Assembly (NCBI GenBank): GCA_030035585.1
Contig: CM057473.1
Location: 10,962,501 to 11,026,500 of the forward strand
Source: Dugong dugon
Lineage: Eukaryota > Chordata > Mammalia > Sirenia > Dugongidae
Length of the DNA: 64,000 nt
Reading direction: 5' to 3'
The position numbers and the translations under genes are program-made. Position 1 is the first letter of the stretch. The number at the start of each line of letters is the position of its first letter. The notes beneath the pieces were generated by a model. That model saw only the letters and a program-made list of their open reading frames with translations, was not told the DNA's origin and made no database searches. Shown here in pieces: positions 1-13,000 of this stretch.

Positions 1-434
1 TTCAACTTAGTGAAATGCAACAAAGGCCTTTTAAAAGAAATACTATGGAAATGACTATGAAGTCCAAGTACTGAACATATTTCTTGTCTAGGTAACCAAA
101 CATTATTTACAAGTAGGCGTTGAGACGTGAGTTGGGATGTCTTTCTCGATGAACTTGAGTAACCTCCCAATAAGACTAAACCTACACAAATAACCCAACT
201 TCCCACATTTTACATTAAACCAATGATTGGCAGAAAATTAGTTGTTATAGGAAAAAAGGCATGCATCTTAAGGAAAGTATACTTACTGAAAGGTGGATTC
301 TTCTGCAAAACAGTAAGTGCATATCATTAATACAAGAGTTAATATGGCATGATACAGATTCATAGAAAAATGAGCTATAGCTTAATTTCTTTTCCTCAGT
401 CTTGATCCTCCTTTGCTATTTGTACCTTCCAAAT

Positions 435-784
435 CAAGGGTTGGCAAACATTTTCTGTGACGGTGCAGATGGTAAACATTTCAGGCTTTGCAGACCAAGA
501 GGCAAAGTCAAAGATATTATGTGGGTATTATAAGAACACATTTCAAAAAAAATTTTTTTTGATGAAATTAAAAATAATAACCATCATCAAAGTTTTATAA
601 TACAGGTCTACTAATGAGAAGAATGGAATTCCTTTTGGGGGAGAACATTTCTCTTCATTGGGGCTCAAAGTTGATGTTCCCTATCATCAAATGCTTATCC
701 GTAAAAATCATCCTTAGCTCATAGGCCACAGAAAAACAGGCAGTAGTCCAGATCTGGCTCACAGGCCGCAGTTTGCTATCCCTG
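435..784. mobile_element. hAT-type MITE with 8-bp target duplication
   Basis: Imperfect terminal inverted repeats: the left end reads caagggttggcaaac, and the right end, reversed, reads cagggatagcaaac. The flanks are ttccaaat and ttctaaat, an 8-bp target duplication with one mismatch, as expected for hAT elements. The inside (lost-word motif aggctttgcagacc) resembles the common mammalian hAT-Charlie MITE whose ends read ggttggcaaact. No coding sequence. Confidence 0.75.
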
Positions 785-1791
785 TTCTAAATGCAAGTTC
801 AAGAAAATGGTTCTTCTTAGATAACTTTTCTGCCAGTTCAAAACAGGAGTAGCATTCTTAGATAGTGATCTCCTAATATCTAAGCCAACTCTTTAATTAA
901 TTTAGTATTTTAGGGAAAGTTTGTTTACCAAATATTCATTAAAAATACTCGTGACAGGTATTCTTTGAAAGATAAAAATGACAAGAATTTTAAACGAGCT
1001 ATCTTATCTGTCTGTACTTCCATTGGTGACCAGCAGGGGCCTCAGCTGAATTCTGTTCATAAAATTACATTACATTGGGCTAGATTAGAGTGCTATACAC
1101 AAGAATGATTATTATAATTTACAGAGCAATTTTCTTAATTATAAGGAATCCCCTTGAAACTATGTTCACAGAAACATGATACATAATACATATTTGTGTA
1201 CAACGTATATTTTACAGCTAATATTAGAAACCTCTTTTAAATTTAAGTTTTATTTTTGGTATATTTTAAAACCTAAATTCCACAACTAATGTTCACTGTG
1301 GACCTTAAATTTATTCATACTATACATTTATTATTCCATTAAAAAATTCTACTTTGTACACCATTGCCACTGGAAGTGATAGAATTCTGCAGCTTTTGAG
1401 CGTTGAAATAATTTTAAAGATTGGGAGTGAAGAGATGCATTAAGACAATAAAATATATTATTTTTAAGTCTCACTCCTTTACATCAAACCTACTACATCA
1501 CTCAGTGGGGGTTTGGAGGTACATGAGCTCTAAACTTGAAAAAATTAAATCTTTGTTCAAAAGCAACTCTAATACTATAGGTCTGGTTTTTCTTGAACAA
1601 TTCTCTTCTAAATACCGTTGTGCTAAATTTGCATTCAACATTTCACTGTTTTACACTGATCTAACTTTCCACTGATTTATTTGGATGAAATTTCTTAATC
1701 ATAAAACTAGAAATCAATTTTCATATTGAGATCTACAATTCCTACCTTAAAAACACAAAGATCTTAACTACATGTATAAAAAAAGAAATTC

Positions 1792-1939
1792 GTTGCCACC
1801 AAGTCAATTCTGACTCATAGCAACCCTAAAGGACAGAGTAGAACTGCCTCATAGGGTTTCCAAGGAGCGGCAGGTACATTCAAACTGCCGACCTTTTGGT
1901 TAGCAGCCAAGCTCTTAACCACTGTGCCACCAGGGCTCC
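1792..1939 (-). repeat. AfroSINE
   Basis: Starts with the tail motif gttgcca..gagtca-type and ends with the tRNA-like head (ccaccagggctcc, reversed). The B-box region reads cgaccttttggttagcag in reverse. It is about 148 bp, close to full length for the short subtype. Confidence 0.9.
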
Positions 1940-2241
1940 AACTATAAACATCCATCCATGTGGACGTCCTCTCACAGTATTGCTGCTCTCCTGGGGTCCC
2001 TCTCACATATTCTGTGGTGTTCCCTGACATTTGGCAGTAAGGCTACCCTGCCTTTTCTCCCCATGCCTTCCAAGGTGCTTCAAAACCCACCTGCGTGCCA
2101 TCTAGGGTATTTTCTACTGCAGAAAATCGATGAAAAATATTCTCCAGAGTTTGTTAGAATTTCTTAGGAAAAATAGTGTCTAATAAGAAAACTGTATTTC
2201 CATAGGAAGTTGTCTATCAAACAAAGGTAAAATTCACTTAC

Positions 2242-2349
2242 TTGAAAAGTAGCCTTTCCTCTGAGCATAGCACACACCGAGGCCACAGATGGAAATCACT
2301 AAAGCCACAACAACTACAGCTGCTGTGATGCCGCCTACGTTAAGATCAT
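2242..2349 (-). CDS. JAM2: JAM2 exon 7 (stalk, transmembrane helix, tail start)
   Basis: A 108-bp exon with acceptor cacattccag and donor gtaagt. It reads D-D-L-N-V-G-G-I-T, then a hydrophobic helix beginning [10 protein letters not shown] and ending GLGVC, then Y-A-Q-R-K-G-Y-F-S plus one base. AQRK is the positive-inside stop-transfer signal. In human JAM2 as I recall it the stalk reads NIS, a glycosylation sequon. Here it is NVG, which is not a sequon. The overhang A must be completed by an exon to the left of base 1. Confidence 0.96.
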
Positions 2350-4000
2350 CTGGAATGTGAAATAAAGCACACAGAAATTCACACCAAATAGACGGGCAGA
2401 TGCAGTCATTAACCTGAAAAAGTTCAGAAAGCTCTCCTCCATGGCTCCACCGTATTGTATATGTGGATAGTTTCATACTTTTGAAGCCTGTTCAATAAAT
2501 TCACTTCTAGGACATGGATCAAAATTGACTGAAAAATATTAACAGAATTAAGTTCTGCAAGAATCTTTTTTTTCTATTGTTGTAATTAAATGAACTTGAC
2601 ATTTCAAGTTAGTCTCCCATACAGAATTTTTTTTTTAACATGCATTGTTATGAGACCCCAACCGCTCACCCCACTCTGCGACAGCACACTCCTCCCCTCC
2701 ACCCCGATTCCCCATGAACATTCAACCAGCTCCTAACTCACTCTGCCTTCCCCTCTCACCTCTGGACAGAAGCCGCCCCTTTGGTCTCTTGTATCTACTT
2801 GTCTAAGAGGCACATTCTTCACAAATATCACTTTATGTCCCACAGTCCAGTCCAATCCCTGTCTGAAGAGTTGGCCTCGGAAATTGTTTTAGTTCTGGGG
2901 TGATGGAGAGACCAGGGGCCATGCTTTCTAGGGCACCTCCAGTCTTAGTCTGGTCTTCTTACTAGAAATTGAGTTCTGCATCCCATCGTTCTACTGCTCC
3001 ATCAGGGACCCTCTGTTGTGTTCCCTGTCAGGACATTCATTGGTGGTAGCCAGGCACCATCTAGTTCTTCTGGTCTCAGGCTGATGAAGTCTCTGGTTTA
3101 TGTGGCCCATTCTGTCTCTTGGGCCAATACTTCCCTTGTGTCTTTGGTGTTCTTCGTTCTCCTTTACTCCAAGTGGTTGGGACGAATAGATGCATCTTAG
3201 ATGGCCGCTTGCAAGCTTTTAAGACCCCAGATGCCACTCACCAAAGTAGGATGCAGAACATTTTCTTAATAAGGTTTGTTATGCCAATTGACATAGATGT
3301 CCCCTGAAAGCATGGTCCCCAGACCCCGCATCCCTGCTACTCTGTCTTTCAAAGTATTTGATTGTATTGAGGAAACTTCTTAGCTTTGGTTTAGTCCAGT
3401 TGTGCTGGCTTCCTCTGTAGTGTGCACTGTCCTTCCCTTCACCTAAGATCATTCTTATCTACTATCTAGTTAGTGAATAACCCTCACCCTCCCTCCCCAC
3501 CCCCGTAACCATCAAAGAATGTTTTCTTCTGCGTTTAAACCTTTTCTTGAGTTCTTATAATATTGGTCTTATACAGTATTTGTCCTTCTGTGCCTGTCTA
3601 AATTCACTCAGCATAATAAGTTCTAGCTTCCACCAGGTTACACGATGTTTCACAGCTTCATTGTTGTTCTTTATCGTTCTGCAAGAATCTTAAGTTTAGA
3701 AAAGTGCTATGATCCAGAAATAAAATGTATGGTATTTACTTACATTTGTTTGGACATATAATAATTCAGAGGATTCATAGGATTGAATATCAGGTAATAA
3801 TTCATAGGACTGAAGTGATCTTGGAAATTGAGTTTAATCTGCTATCACACCCCCTGAAATTTACTTAAAATTCCTCTATAGAATCTGCAACATCAATTTC
3901 CTTAACAATGGAAAACTCCCTCAGCCAGCCTCAGAGAAAGTCTGTACCTCTGTTATTCTGTAAATTCAAGGGTCAGAAACATCTTTTTTTTTGAATTCGT

Positions 4001-4031
<31 letters not shown>

Positions 4032-7000
4032 CATGCGCGCGCGTGCAACCATATCTACATGTCATTGGACTGTCATCCCATTGAGTAAAATAAATTAAGG
4101 CCCCTGAGGCTTTTTCCTATTGCTATGAAGTCCTAAGACAATGGGATATTTTTGACCCTAGTTTGAAATCACTATCACGTTACTAACCTTTAAAGTTTTT
4201 CTGATGCTAATCATGTTGCCCAAGAATTAGATTCTCAACATGCCAAGCTTAGCATCTTTTCCAAATTGGGAACTATACCAAGAATACCTTCATTCACATC
4301 ATTCGTAAAATGATGAGCATGACTTTGTTAAGGAAAGAAGCATGTTACAGACTATTAGACACCTTTCTGCCTATAACACATTCATTAGCATGCTCTGGAT
4401 GTGGGCTTCAACTACGTGTGAATCCATCTAAACATTTTACTTAGGCAATTTTAGAATATTCTATTGAATATCTTATACTTTAGAATATCTGGACGTCTAA
4501 TAACAACATATTTTCTTTTACAAAAAATGCTAAGAATTTAACAGTATGTTGTTGTTTGTCAAGTGCCGTCAAATTGGTTCTGACTCATAGTGACCCCACG
4601 TACAACAGAACAAAAACACTGCCTGGTCCTGCGCCATCCCCACAATCGCTGCTAGATGTTTAAGCCCATTGTTGCAGCCACTGCGTTAATCCATTTTATT
4701 GAGGGTCTTCCTCTTTTTCGCTGACCCTGTGTTTTACAGACAACACAGATCAGTGCACCCTCGAAGTGCACTGAAAACGTGAAATTCTGACCCTACAAAG
4801 CTGAGGACCAGCCCCTGAACCGTGGGAGGCCTTGGTATTCTGCTTCCGGGTGCAGCCCTCCGGAGTGACCTTTAACTCCTCTCACGCCATCTCTAGCACA
4901 ACCTTTTCTATTCCATACCTATTTCCTAAACATACAGCTTTCATACAAGGAAGAATTAAACCAAATTTTAAAAAATAAAATGAAAACAAACAACATATAT
5001 TTGTGCTCTGACATTCCCACCACCTAGAAAAGATTCTTGAGTGCTAATTTTATTGGACTCTAAGCAACTTATTTTGTGAAATATAATATATGGCAGCTAT
5101 GCTTTATAGCAACCTAGATCCATAACTATATTCAAAACATTTTTTTGAGCGTCTACTCATGGATAAGTATGAACTGAGTATTTCAGGGGACTGAAAAAAT
5201 TAACAACCACTGGATAGCAACAACTAAAATAACTGAGGCTTATATACTGCTCATAATGTACCAGTGCTATTCTAACACTTCCAATTATCGGTTATTTTAG
5301 TTTTATAACATCCCTCTGAGGAAACTATATTATTACCTCCACTTTGGCGAGACTGAGACACAGAGAAATTATGTAATTTGCCCAACATTGTATAGTTAGC
5401 AAGTGGCAGAGCCGAGTTTCAAACCCCCATACAAGCTCCTTGACCTCAAGAAACTTTACAGACTGCAAGACTCTTAGCTTTGGTTTGAAAGAAAGATTTG
5501 CTCTACTTGTGTGTCAATAGAAAGGCATATTTTAAAAACAATTATTTGAAAAACTCAAAAAATTGTTAAATACAAGGCTAAATATTCTTGGCTTGCACTA
5601 TGGACTGAATTGCGTCCTTGCCCCAAAATGTGGATGTCCTAACCCCTCTGTACCTGTGAATGTTACCCTCTTTGGAAGTAAGGGTTTTCTTCTGTTGTGT
5701 TAATGAGGTCACACCAGAATAGAGTGGGCGCTAAACCTAATCACTTCTGAGTGATGTCTTATAAACAGAGCAGAATAGACAGACGCACACCTGGAGAAGA
5801 CACACCATGTGAGGACATGTCAACAGGCGGAGGAACGCCGAGGGTCACTGGCAGACACCAAAAATTGGCGGAGAGACCCCTGAAGAGACTGACCTGGCCA
5901 GGACCCTGATTTGGACATTTACCCTCCAGATCAGTGAGAAAATAAATTTCTGTTTTTTAAAGCCACCCACTCATGGTATTTCTTGTTATGGAAACACTAA
6001 GTAACTAGGACAGTTTGTCTGGGAGATGGGTTAAAAACAGCGTCTTTGCTCCTCTGCATTTTGTCAAGCTAATTTTGAACATTTCCTCCTGTTCATCCTC
6101 CAAATTGCTCGGCCCTTTCTTAGCCCATGCTCCTCTATTCCTGAATAGTGACACACCCCAACTGCAAACTGTTTGCTCCTCCCAGTGTTTCATGCTTACC
6201 TACTTGCATTTGTTTCCCAGGACACCTGCGATATCCCACAGAATTACGGGCTTCACAGGAATATTCTCCGCTGTCCAGTTGTGAAATAGTGTTAAATTGC
6301 TATTTGTGGAGGGAAAAATAAACACATTTTTGAGCAAAAAAAGCTATAAGTAGACTCTCAAAATAACCATGTTCCTTGAATTACAGTATAAAGTTCGTCT
6401 TTCCTTTTTAATGACTTGGGACTTTGCACCTTTATTGTGCATTCAAAAATCCATCACAACCTCAAGGAATAAATAGCTAGGCCTCCTATTGAATGTGACA
6501 GAGAAAGACTTAGATGTGTATTAGCAGCTTCTTTTTTTGTGATACTGAGACGGCAGTATGGTTAGGTTGTTGAATGCCATCGAGTCAATTCTGACTCACA
6601 GCAACCCCACAGGACAGAGAAGAACTGTCCCTTAGGGTTTCCAAGGCTGGACTGTATGGAAGCGGACTGTCACATCTTTCTCCCATGGAGTGGCTGGTGG
6701 TTTCAAACCACTTACCTTTTGGTTAGCAGCCAAGCACTTTAAACACTGCACCACCAGGGCTCCTTAATGGTTAGATAGGCAGTGGATATTAAAAAAAAAA
6801 AATTATAGCACGTAGTAGTATTAAAAAATTATAGCACACAGTAGTATTAAATATGCCAAGTGTTTCTAATTCCCAGGAAACACCTTGTTTATAAATGAAC
6901 GTCTCCTTGGCCTAAAAGGGTTAATGCACTTTCCAAAGTTACAAGTGAGTTCCCTGAAGCAGCAATTACCATTTCCTCTAAAGACCCAGAACTACTATTA

Positions 7001-10000
7001 GGAAGTACTATAGGGTCTAAGGAAATCTTACCAAAAAAAAAAAAAAAAAAAAAAAGCTGCCATCGAGTCAATTCCAACTCATGGTGACCCCACGTGTTCC
7101 AGAGTAGAATGGTGCCTTTCTAGGGTTTTCAAGGCTGTGACTTTTCAGAAGCAGATCACCAGGCCTTTCTTCTGAGTCACCTCAGGGTGGGTTTGAAATC
7201 TTAATCGGTGAGTTAATCGGATAATAGACTCTAACAGTTTAAGAATTTTTGAAAATTCTGAAAAGATAAAGTCAGCCCTTGCTCCTTCCACTCCCTTCCA
7301 GAGAAATTGAAAAGTGAGACTTTGATATAATAGGTGTCGTAGTTTTTATCAGTAGTTTTACCCCTTGGAGAATTTCTCAGACAGGAGGGAAAGAGGGAGG
7401 GGAGGAAGAAAGAACGGAGAGAAATGCAGCCAGTTATGGACGCCTTAAAGGACCTTGCCAGGACCAGCACAGAGGGTGAGAAGGGCGCTCAGAATCGCTC
7501 ATTCAGTGTCTCGTGGTCATATCCTCAGTACTGCAGATCACTGCTGACCTCATCCACGGGAGTCACCAACCTCCGAGGTGTCCCTCCTCATTGTCTTGGT
7601 TCCTCATGTAATATATGTCCCTAAAAGTAGCCAGGGATTTGTCTATTCCCTCCCTTTCCTCTTTCACTTTTCCATACCCACCACCTACTTTCCCTTTCTT
7701 CTATATACTTTAACCTGGTGAGATAAAAAGCTTTTCTTCATTTATTGTCACTCTGTAGATCTACTGATCACTCCCCAAAAGCCATATTCCATACCTCTAG
7801 AATATCCACCGTGAGCTCAGGGCCAAGGTTATGCATAAACAGTGAGTTAGACTAAACAAAAATGACCTTCTAGCACATTATAACTGGTAATTAAAAGGAA
7901 GTCATTGTCTCCCATACCCTGGGGTCTCTGTTGTTCATTTCTCACAAAATGACCCCTCCTAGTTCAACCCTGGTGCATTCCTTTGGCATCAAAAGATATT
8001 TCAGGAACCGAGGCTAGCTGGGGAAAGTGACTCTGTATCGTTTCAGACTTGTCTTGGGGCTTTTAGCACCTGCTCCGAGAAAAAAATAAATTTGAAAAGT
8101 AAATATAGCAAAGTGTGATGGCAGGTTTTCTGCCCAATTTCTCCGTGTCAAATCAGTCGGACGTGCTGACTGTGCCTGCTGACTGCAGAAAGAGCCTGAG
8201 ACATGGCATTCCTCAGGAAGGAGCCACATCTGCCCATCGGCTTTATCACTGAGCCACATTATCGGTATGCTTTATTATCTACCAGAGGATATAGCTTCAG
8301 AAAGTTATTGTGAGCTAGATTGAGAGAATGAAGAGAAACATTACACCTTCCTTTTAAAACTTATTAATATTATTACCAGGCCTTTTAGATTTTTTGATGA
8401 TGGTTGTGATGATGACTTTGCATTACTGGAAGTCAAACTGTTAAAAATGGACATAATATTACTTTGATTGAAAAAGCTTTAAGCTTAATGATTTTTTTCT
8501 CCCACCCCTAACCCCCCAAAAGTTAGAGATAAGAAAATAAAAATATTTTTATTTTAAAATGTCATTAACTTTAAAGACTTAATTCACAGATTTCCATCGA
8601 TACTCCTGGAACGACCTTTCAATTAGGTATTTTAAAGAGGAGACAATTAGAAAATCTGGACTACTTCTAGGTCTGGATGGCCCAAACAATTTGCGCTCAA
8701 TGACTAACCTAAAGGTTGGCGGTTTGAACCTACCCTACGGTACCGTGGAAGAAAGGCCTGCAGATCGGCATCTGTAAAGATTACAGCCAAGAAAACTCTA
8801 TGGAGTAGTTCTGCTCTGTTAACACATGGGGTTGCCATGAGTCAGAATCACCTCGCTGGCAATGGCTTTGGGCTAAATCTAAAGTAAAAGATACTCAAGT
8901 CACAGAGTCAATTGTTGTTGATCTAGTTGTCATGGAAGAGTTTAATGATCCAGACATCATACCACAGCTTGGCTCTAGTCATTGCTGTCACTGTCTCACT
9001 GCCCTTTGCTATAGCTAGGGTTGGGAGGTAAGGGGTGGGCAGGGCATCCTTAGCGTTATAAACGGGAGACTGCACTTAGTCACTTTCCAGGCCAGGAAGG
9101 TAGCTGTAGCAAACTGCTGCATCCAACATCATGAGTCAGGCTTGGCCTGCTTCAGGTCACTAGTGCAGACTCTGTGAGCTCAGCTCTCCAGTCCTTTCTA
9201 TCTCTTTTCTGCGCAGCTACCACCATCTTCCCTGCAAACCCCCCTTTCCCCACTCAGCCAAATAATGTATCAATTATTTATTCTCCGTCATTTTTAGTTC
9301 TAATAATTTTTTTTATTCAAACGCAAGATAAGTCATTAGGTCAATGCTTGAAATGACCTTACCAGAGTTCCAGATTTCGAGTTCACTGTGTATGAGCTGT
9401 TGGTGCTTTGGGAGCCAAGTTTTGAGTTCCCTAGCAAACGGACGCCATCCTTAAACCACGTGTATTCAGGAGCTGGATTTCCTTCTTTGTCTTGACATCG
9501 TAGCTCTACCACAGTTCCTCTCAGAGCAGAACTGGGTACTTCACATGATGGGACTGCTGGAGCCACTGAAAAATGGAAGTCAAATGGTAGTGGTTATTTA
9601 CAAGCTAAAGGATTTTAACAACCAGGTAAATATGTATTTATTGGACACCTGTGGCAAAGACTGGCTGTTTTTTTCAGCAAACCTATTTCCTTTCTTCCTG
9701 GGCACACAGCCCCCTTGCACCTAGATGGAGCCATATGCATGAGTCCTGGCCAATGGAATGTGGGTAAAAGTGGTATATGCCATTTCTAGGCCTGACCTGT
9801 ACAAATGTCCTGCATGGTCCTCCATTCCTACTGCTTCTTGCCTCCTCACACTGCCAAGAAGGTGTCAACACCCTTTGTGATCTTTGAAAGCCATGTATGG
9901 AAGACATCAGAACCTATATTACCTTGTGTCTCTAATGATTTACTGAAGCCGAGCAATACAACTCCAATCCCCCGCTTCCCACTACCTCTCCCCCAACTAT

Positions 10001-13000
10001 AGACTTCACTTAAGTGAGAAAGAAACTTGTATTATGTTAAGCCACTGAGCGTTCAGGGCCTTTTTGTTATAACAGCAAGCATTACCTCAGCTAATCTTAC
10101 ACCTATTCCTTTTTAAATAAACATCTCTACTTTTATTTTCCCCTCTTACCAAGGGTTTTAATGTTTTATTATCAACTATATTCAGTAGAAGTCAAACCTA
10201 AGTATATTTTTCAGGCCTGTACTCAAACTGAAATCTCATTCTGTCTAGGCTGGCAGCGATTCACTGTCACTGTGATAATGAATTCACAGTGGTAAAGTTT
10301 CAGTAGCCTATGAGGAGATGGGGGGCAAATAGCTAGGACTTGCAGAAGGGTGGCACTTGTGGTTTCTGTGACTGGTTATAACAGTCACTGGTCAAGAACT
10401 GTCCATGCTAGAGAATACCTGTTCTAGGAGTTAGGGCTATTCTGGTGCCAGGAATTTGTAAAGTAAACCAGACTTTACTAGGTGATCTAATATCCAGGAA
10501 AACCCAGATGTGACTGTGGTAGGCAAAATTCTAAGAGGTCCTGCAAGAGTCCTGGTCCTGGTATACACATACCTTCTCTTAGCTATTCAGTCACACACTA
10601 ATCTAGGTATGACTATGAAGAAATTTTGGAGATATAATTAAGGTCCCAAATCCACTAACCTTAAGATAGTTACATTACACAGATGGGTCTGCCCTAATCA
10701 CATAAGGCATTTAAAAGCAGAGAATTTTCTTTGGCTATTCACAGAAGGTAAAGTCAGAGATTCTAGTCCCAAGAAGGATTTGACTGGCTTTGCTGGGTTG
10801 AAGATAGAGGGGGCCAAGAGGCAAGAAATGTGGGAAGCCTCACAGAGTGGAGAATGGCCCCCAGGCTGATAGCCAGCATGGAAATGGGGACCTCAGTCCT
10901 TCAACCACAAGGAAATAAATTCTGCTAACAAGTGTAAGCTTAGAAGAGAATTTTCCCCCAGTGCCTCCAGAGAAGACTTTAGCCCAATCTGCACATTGTG
11001 ATACCTTGTAACATCTTTCAGCCTTGTAACACCCTGAGCAGAAAACCTATTCAGATCCACAGAACTGTGAGCTAAACAACTGTGTTGTTTTAAGTCACCA
11101 AGTTTGTGATAATTTGTTAGCAGCAATGGAAAATTAGTATACTAACCAAATCTCCTGCAGGGTTCTCTCTCTCTTTTTTTTTTTAAATTGTACTTTAGAT
11201 GAAGCAAACTAGTTTCTCATTAAACAATTAATACACATACTGTTTTGTGACATTGGTTGCCAATCCCACGACACATCAACACTCTCTACTTGTAGACCCT
11301 GAGTTTCCCATTACCAGCTTTCCTGTCCCCTCCTGCCTTCTTGTCCTTGCCCCTGTGCTGGTGTGCCCATTTAGTCTTGTTTTGTTTTATGGGCCTGTCT
11401 AATCTTTGGCTAAAGGGTGAACCTCGGGAGTGACTTCATTACTGAGCTATGAGGGCATCCCAGGGCCATACTCTCGAGGTTTCTCCAACCTCTGTCAGAC
11501 CAGTACTGCAGGATTCTCTTAATTAGACTTCTTCTATACTAGCACATCACTCACATTCCAGAAAGAGCCTGTAGGACACTAAAAAAAGGAAGAGGAATTG
11601 TTTTATTCCCTTTGCTTGAGAACTTCTACTAACATTGGTGAAGGAGAAGTGGTCATTTGCCTTCACTAGATTTTTGTCATGAGCCTTTAATATCTATCAG
11701 TGATTCTCACAGTAACTAAACATAGGTCAGTAGTTGTGCAAGGGAGCACTGACTTTGGCATTAACTCCATCTGGATCCAAATACTGGTCCAGAAACTTAC
11801 CAGCTGTGCAACCTTGGGAAAATCATTCAACTTCTATTTCCTCATCTGTAAAAATCAGGTTGGCAGCGAGGATTAAATTGCATATGTGAAAGGGCCTAAC
11901 ACATATTGGTTGCACCATAAATGCTAATTTCCTTTTCTGACCAATAATCCCAACCCCTCCCCTGGTCCTAGATACCATTATTATTATTTTATTGCTTTTC
12001 CACCATCTCATGTGATTCCATTTTATATGGTAGGAGAAAGACTACATATGACAAAAGCTATTGCAAAATGAACTCTTGGGGCAATGCTCCTATGTGCAGT
12101 GAAGGACCATTAGGAATTCCCTTGATCTTAAAAGAAGAGAGATTTTGTGATAATAAATTTGCAGTGGCAAAGTTTCAGTAGTCTATGAGGAGATGGGGTG
12201 AAATAGCTGGGACTTGTAGGAAGGGTGGCAACTGTGGCTTCTATGACCGGTTATAACAGCCACTGGTCAAGATAAGAGTGTCTTACTGGCCCCCAGGGCT
12301 GGGGTGGTGGAGATGGGGTGGAGGATAGTAGTCACACACACGCACATTTACATCACCTAATACTTCTAGAGTGACCATATCCTCTTCCAGGTTCTGGCCT
12401 TGCTCAGTTGGGGCACTAACTTCACAGCGATATTGCCCAGCATCACTTCTTGTAACATTTTTGATCCGTATACTGAAATCGATCATCTCAGCTCGATCTT
12501 TAAAATCACCTTTTAGAAAAAGAAAACAATGATGTTAATAATAGGGAGAGTAACTTTCTACACAATATCTTTCTCAAGTCACTTCATTCAGTGAACAAAA
12601 GCATTTATTTTTCTATTAATAAGCTTAATTTAAAAAATAATAAATTCTACATGGATGCTTCTTTTTTAACTTTCTCTCGCTCTCTCTCTCTTTTTGAATG
12701 TCGTGCTATTCAAAAAAGAGTTCATTTCCATATTTTATTTTTAAAGAATTTGGCCTTCCTTCCTGCTGCATTCCCTCTTTCTAGGGCCCCTGTAAAAATA
12801 TTCTTGTCTTCATCTGCTAATCCAGACTGAAACCACTCCTGAAGCCCACTTTTCAGACAAAGATTAGGCAGGCCTATAAAACAAACAATAACACACATGA
12901 AGAACGTGCTTCTTAGTTCAATCAAACATATGAGACCAAATGGGCAACTCCTGCCCAAAAGCAAGACAAGAAGGCAGGAAGGGACAGGAACTGGACAAAT

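Larger units (their letters stand above)
1..2241 (-). other. JAM2 intron 7 (partial)
   Basis: Contains a hAT-like MITE (435-784) and one AfroSINE (1792-1939). The rest (1-434, 785-1791, 1940-2241) is AT-rich with nothing recognisable. I searched it on the minus strand for the next JAM2 tail exon (Lys-Glu-Thr-Ser-Phe start, Met-Ser-Glu-Asn end) and found none. Confidence 0.85.
2350..6199 (-). other. JAM2 intron 6
   Basis: Holds a LINE-1 insertion (2568-3675), a TG/CG alternating run (3998-4047), an RTE 3' end (4548-4738), a MIR (5200-5430) and an ERVL-MaLR-type LTR (5594-6012). Nothing was recognised at 3692-3997, 4048-4547 or 4739-5199. Confidence 0.85.
6300..9362 (-). other. JAM2 intron 5
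   Basis: Contains AfroSINE copies at 6567-6763, 7056-7224 and 8668-8866, a 26-bp tandem duplication (6797-6848) and a poly-A tract (7033-7055). I recognise nothing in 7225-8667 or 8867-9362. The short open frames there look like chance. Confidence 0.85.
9566..12356 (-). other. JAM2 intron 4
   Basis: Holds two LTR-like elements (9690-10100 and 10515-11142), a local duplicated segment (10271-10397 copied at 12146-12271), a LINE-1 3' UTR fragment (11169-11525) and a MIR (11740-11925). Nothing was recognised in 9566-9689, 11526-11739 or 11926-12145. Confidence 0.82.

Noticed and set aside
1..2241. Search for JAM2 exons 8-10
   Set aside because: No stretch on the minus strand encodes the expected tail residues with proper splice sites, so they are probably beyond the left edge.
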